This document shows, one piece after another, positions 61,703 through 64,000 of a stretch of DNA of 64,000 nt. Both the position numbers and the translations under genes were made by a program. Position 1 is the stretch's first letter. Every line of letters begins with the position of its first letter. The notes under the pieces are model-generated. The model saw only the letters and a program-made list of their open reading frames with translations, was not told where the DNA came from and searched no databases. This DNA comes from Paracoccus aminovorans (lineage in GTDB: Bacteria > Pseudomonadota > Alphaproteobacteria > Rhodobacterales > Rhodobacteraceae): positions 1,076,643 to 1,140,642 of the forward strand of contig NZ_KQ955209.1 of NCBI RefSeq assembly GCF_001546115.1. Direction: 5' to 3'.

Positions 61703-63010
61703 ATGAGCATGATGCTGCGCGGCCTGATGGGGGCCTGCGCCATGACGGCGCTGGCCGTTCCGGCCATGGCCGAGACGCTGACCATCGCCACCGTGAACAA
61801 CGGCGACATGATCCGCATGCAGAAGATGACCAAGCCCTTCACGGATGCGAACCCGGACATCCAGCTGGAATGGGTCACGCTGGAAGAAAACGTGCTGCGC
61901 CAGCGCGTCACCACCGACATCGCCACCAAGGGCGGCCAGTATGACATCGTGACGGTCGGCAATTACGAGGTGCCGATCTGGGCCAAGCAGGGCTGGCTGA
62001 CCCCGCTGGAAGACATGGGCGCCGATTACGACGCCGACGACATCCTGCCCCCGATCCGCGAGGGGCTGTCGCTGGACGGCAAGCTTTACGCCGCGCCCTT
62101 CTACGGCGAATCGGCGATGATCATGTATCGCAAGGACCTGATGGAGAAGGCCGGGCTGACCATGCCCGAGCGCCCGACCTGGGACTTCGTCTATGACGCC
62201 GCCCGCAAGATGACCGACAAATCGGCCGAGGTCTATGGCATCTGCCTGCGCGGCAAGGCCGGCTGGGGCGAGAACATGGCCTTCCTGACCTCGATGGCGG
62301 CAAGCTATGGCGCGCCCTGGTTCGACATGGAATGGAAGCCGCAGTTCTCGGGCGAGGCCTGGAAGAAGGCGCTGACCGATTACGTCGCCATCATGACCGA
62401 GGCCGGCCCGCCCGGCGCCTCGTCGAACGGCTTCAACGAGAACCTGGCGCTGTTCCAGACCGGCAAATGCGGCATGTGGATCGACGCCACCGTCGCCGCC
62501 AGCTTCGTGTCGAACCCCAAGGAATCGACCGTGGCCGACAAGGTCGGCTATGCGCTGGCGCCCGAGGGCGAGAAGCCGCAGATGTGGCTCTGGGCCTGGA
62601 CCCTGGCCGTGCCGTCCTCGACCGACGCGCCGGACGCGGCGAAGAAGTTCGTCGCCTGGGCGACCTCGAAAGCCTATACCGAGCAGGTCGCGGCCGCCGA
62701 GGGCTGGGCCAACGTCCCGCCCGGCACCCGCACCTCGCTTTACGAGAATGCGGAATACCAGAAGGCCGCGCCCTTTGCGAAGCCGACGCTGGACAGCATC
62801 ATGTCGGCCGACCTGAAGAACCCGACCACGGTCGAGGTGCCCTATATCGGCACGCAATGGGTCGGCATCCCCGAGTTCCAGGCGCTCGGCACCGCCGTGG
62901 GCCAGCAGTTCTCGGCCGCGCTGGCCGGCCAGGCCAGCGTCGACCAGGCGCTGCAGATGGCCCAGCAGATCGCCGAGCGCGAGATGGCCAAGGCCGGCTA
63001 TCCGAAGTGA
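61703..63010 (+). CDS. smoE: Polyol (sorbitol/mannitol) ABC transporter binding protein, SmoE/MtlE type
   Basis: 435-residue exported solute-binding protein with a signal peptide (MSMMLRGLMGACAMTALAVP, cleavage after AMA at 23). The mature start ETLTIATVNNGDMIRMQKMT and LEENVLRQRVTTDIATKGGQ match the SmoE/MtlE family that binds sorbitol, mannitol and related alditols. A GGGAGGA site precedes the ATG at 61703. Expected partners SmoF and SmoG follow; a strong hairpin between smoE and smoF probably favours binding-protein synthesis. Confidence 0.9.
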   Translation: MSMMLRGLMGACAMTALAVPAMAETLTIATVNNGDMIRMQKMTKPFTDANPDIQLEWVTLEENVLRQRVTTDIATKGGQYDIVTVGNYEVPIWAKQGWLTPLEDMGADYDADDILPPIREGLSLDGKLYAAPFYGESAMIMYRKDLMEKAGLTMPERPTWDFVYDAARKMTDKSAEVYGICLRGKAGWGENMAFLTSMAASYGAPWFDMEWKPQFSGEAWKKALTDYVAIMTEAGPPGASSNGFNENLALFQTGKCGMWIDATVAASFVSNPKESTVADKVGYALAPEGEKPQMWLWAWTLAVPSSTDAPDAAKKFVAWATSKAYTEQVAAAEGWANVPPGTRTSLYENAEYQKAAPFAKPTLDSIMSADLKNPTTVEVPYIGTQWVGIPEFQALGTAVGQQFSAALAGQASVDQALQMAQQIAEREMAKAGYPK

Positions 63011-63030
63011 GTAATCGGTAACCTGTTGCC

Positions 63031-63056
63031 GCAAGGGGCGGCACGCCGCCCCTTGC
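63031..63056 (+). terminator. Hairpin between smoE and smoF
   Basis: Stem of 12 bases GCAAGGGGCGGC with its exact complement (63045-63056) and a 2-base nominal loop, 21 bases after the smoE stop, followed by a C/T-rich stretch ending in TTTT (63070-63073). A partial terminator or message-stabilising hairpin that lowers permease relative to binding-protein expression. Confidence 0.65.
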
Positions 63057-63113
63057 CCCAGCCTTCCCGTTTTCATGCCTCGATTTTCATCGCCCGCGTA
63101 GGGAGGCGCGCCG

Positions 63114-63983
63114 ATGGCTACCCAACATCAAAGAACACTGGCGCGCTTCATGGTCGCGCCCTCGGTCCTGCTGCTTCTGGGCTGGATGATCGTGCCCCTG
63201 GCGATGACGCTGTGGTTCAGCTTCCAAAGCTACAACCTTCTGTCGCCCGGGATGGAGCAATTCATCGGCTTCACCAACTACAGGTATTTCCTGTCCGACC
63301 CGGCCTTCTGGCAGGCGATGGCGAACACGCTGCTGATCGTCGGCGGCGTCCTGGTCATCACTGTCGGCGGCGGCATCCTGCTGGCCTTGCTGCTGGACCA
63401 GCCGATCCGCGGCCAGGGCATGGTGCGCATCCTGATGATCGCGCCCTTCTTCATCATGCCGACCGTCTCGGCGCTGGTGTGGAAGAACATGTTCATGAAC
63501 CCGGTCAACGGGCTTTTCGCCTGGATGGCCAAGGCCGTGGGCGCGCAACCGATAGATTTTCTGGCGCAATATCCGCTGATGTCGATCATCCTGATCGTCG
63601 CCTGGCAATGGCTGCCCTTTGCCACGCTGATCCTGCTGACCGCGATGCAGTCGCTCGACAGCGAGCAGATGGAGGCGGCCGAGATGGACGGCGCCGGCGC
63701 CTGGGCCAAGTTCACCCATCTGGTGCTGCCGCACCTGTCGCGCGCCATCACCGTGGTGATCCTGATCGAAACCATCTTCCTGCTTTCGGTCTTTGCCGAG
63801 ATCCTGGTCACCACCAATGGCGGGCCGGGCTATGCCTCGACCAACCTGACCTACCTCGTCTATTCGCAGGCGCTGCTGCAATACGACGTGGGGGGCGCCT
63901 CCGCCGGCGGCATCATCGCCGTCATCCTGGCCAATATCGTTGCGATCTTCCTGATGCGGATGATCGGCAAGACGCTGGAGTGA
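63114..63983 (+). CDS. smoF: Polyol ABC transporter permease SmoF
   Basis: 289-residue MalF-type permease with six hydrophobic segments. N-terminal helix FMVAPSVLLLLGWMIVPLAM; EAA loop from residue 187 (EAAEMDGAGAWAKFTHLVLP). The segment NGGPGYASTNLTYLVYSQAL near the C-terminus is typical of the polyol subfamily. It pairs with the product of the next gene, which starts five bases after its stop. Confidence 0.9.
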   Translation: MATQHQRTLARFMVAPSVLLLLGWMIVPLAMTLWFSFQSYNLLSPGMEQFIGFTNYRYFLSDPAFWQAMANTLLIVGGVLVITVGGGILLALLLDQPIRGQGMVRILMIAPFFIMPTVSALVWKNMFMNPVNGLFAWMAKAVGAQPIDFLAQYPLMSIILIVAWQWLPFATLILLTAMQSLDSEQMEAAEMDGAGAWAKFTHLVLPHLSRAITVVILIETIFLLSVFAEILVTTNGGPGYASTNLTYLVYSQALLQYDVGGASAGGIIAVILANIVAIFLMRMIGKTLE

Positions 63984-63987
63984 TCCC

Positions 63988-64000
63988 ATGGCCCGTCGCG
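63988..64000 (+). CDS. Start of the second polyol permease gene (SmoG), cut by the window edge
   Basis: Only ATG and three further codons (MARR) are visible, five bases after smoF. Position, spacing and the usual smoEFGK gene order suggest the MalG-type permease SmoG; the sequence itself cannot show it. Confidence 0.5.

Overview
The window is a very GC-rich chromosomal segment whose gene content points to an alphaproteobacterium of the Rhodobacterales, most likely a Paracoccus of the denitrificans/pantotrophus/versutus kind. This assignment is inference. It rests on a complete quinohemoprotein amine dehydrogenase (QHNDH) cluster, a quinol-oxidase operon that ends in its own SURF1 gene, a smo-type polyol ABC transporter, and codon and base composition that stay uniform from end to end. 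I see no rRNA, tRNA, CRISPR array, insertion sequence, integrase or phage gene. The segment reads as ordinary accessory metabolism, transport and regulation rather than a mobile island.

Layout, left to right. 1-4449: two divergent regulator/transporter pairs (yeiH with a LysR regulator; dctA with a LysR regulator). 4583-9638: a DEAD-box RNA helicase meets an Hsp70-like protein, followed by a GlcG/HbpS-like protein and a CynX-like MFS carrier. 9880-12531: a cystine-type symporter and a Bcr/CflA exporter. 12752-15773: a candidate 26-residue membrane peptide, a GntR regulator, an asparaginase and another LysR regulator. 15770-18990 (minus strand): six tightly packed genes, five of them small membrane proteins of unknown function surrounding an APC-family permease. 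19271-21939 (minus): a universal stress protein, a siderophore-interacting reductase and the adaptive DNA-repair protein Ada. 22333-27560: ugpBAEC (glycerol-3-phosphate uptake) plus an orphan ribose-type binding protein. 27557-32477 (minus): cyoABCD and SURF1, with an FNR-type site in front of cyoA. 32689-37365: an MFS carrier and a glutarate module (gcdR, gcdH, gcdG).

37368-46484 is the QHNDH locus: qhpG diverges from qhpADCBEF, and qhpR lies convergent to qhpF. Structural subunits (A, B, C) and maturation enzymes work as one system. QhpD makes the thioether cross-links in QhpC, QhpG hydroxylates its tryptophan, QhpE removes its leader, QhpF exports it, and QhpR activates the locus. All cross-linking residues of QhpC are conserved. 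I find a repeated 15-base element, present as an inverted pair between qhpG and qhpA and once more upstream of qhpR, that could be the QhpR operator.

46802-61505 is an efflux and stress-response block. It holds a MerR metal sensor, a two-component system followed by macBA, a small membrane protein with a translationally coupled leader, a TetR regulator with a full RND tripartite pump, a GlxA/AraC regulator and a DUF72 protein. A long inverted repeat sits in the shared promoter region between macA and the TetR/RND unit. 61703-64000 is the start of a smoEFG-type polyol ABC transporter that runs off the right edge. The items most deserving follow-up are the six-gene APC permease cluster, the QhpR operator candidate and the macA/RND inverted repeat.
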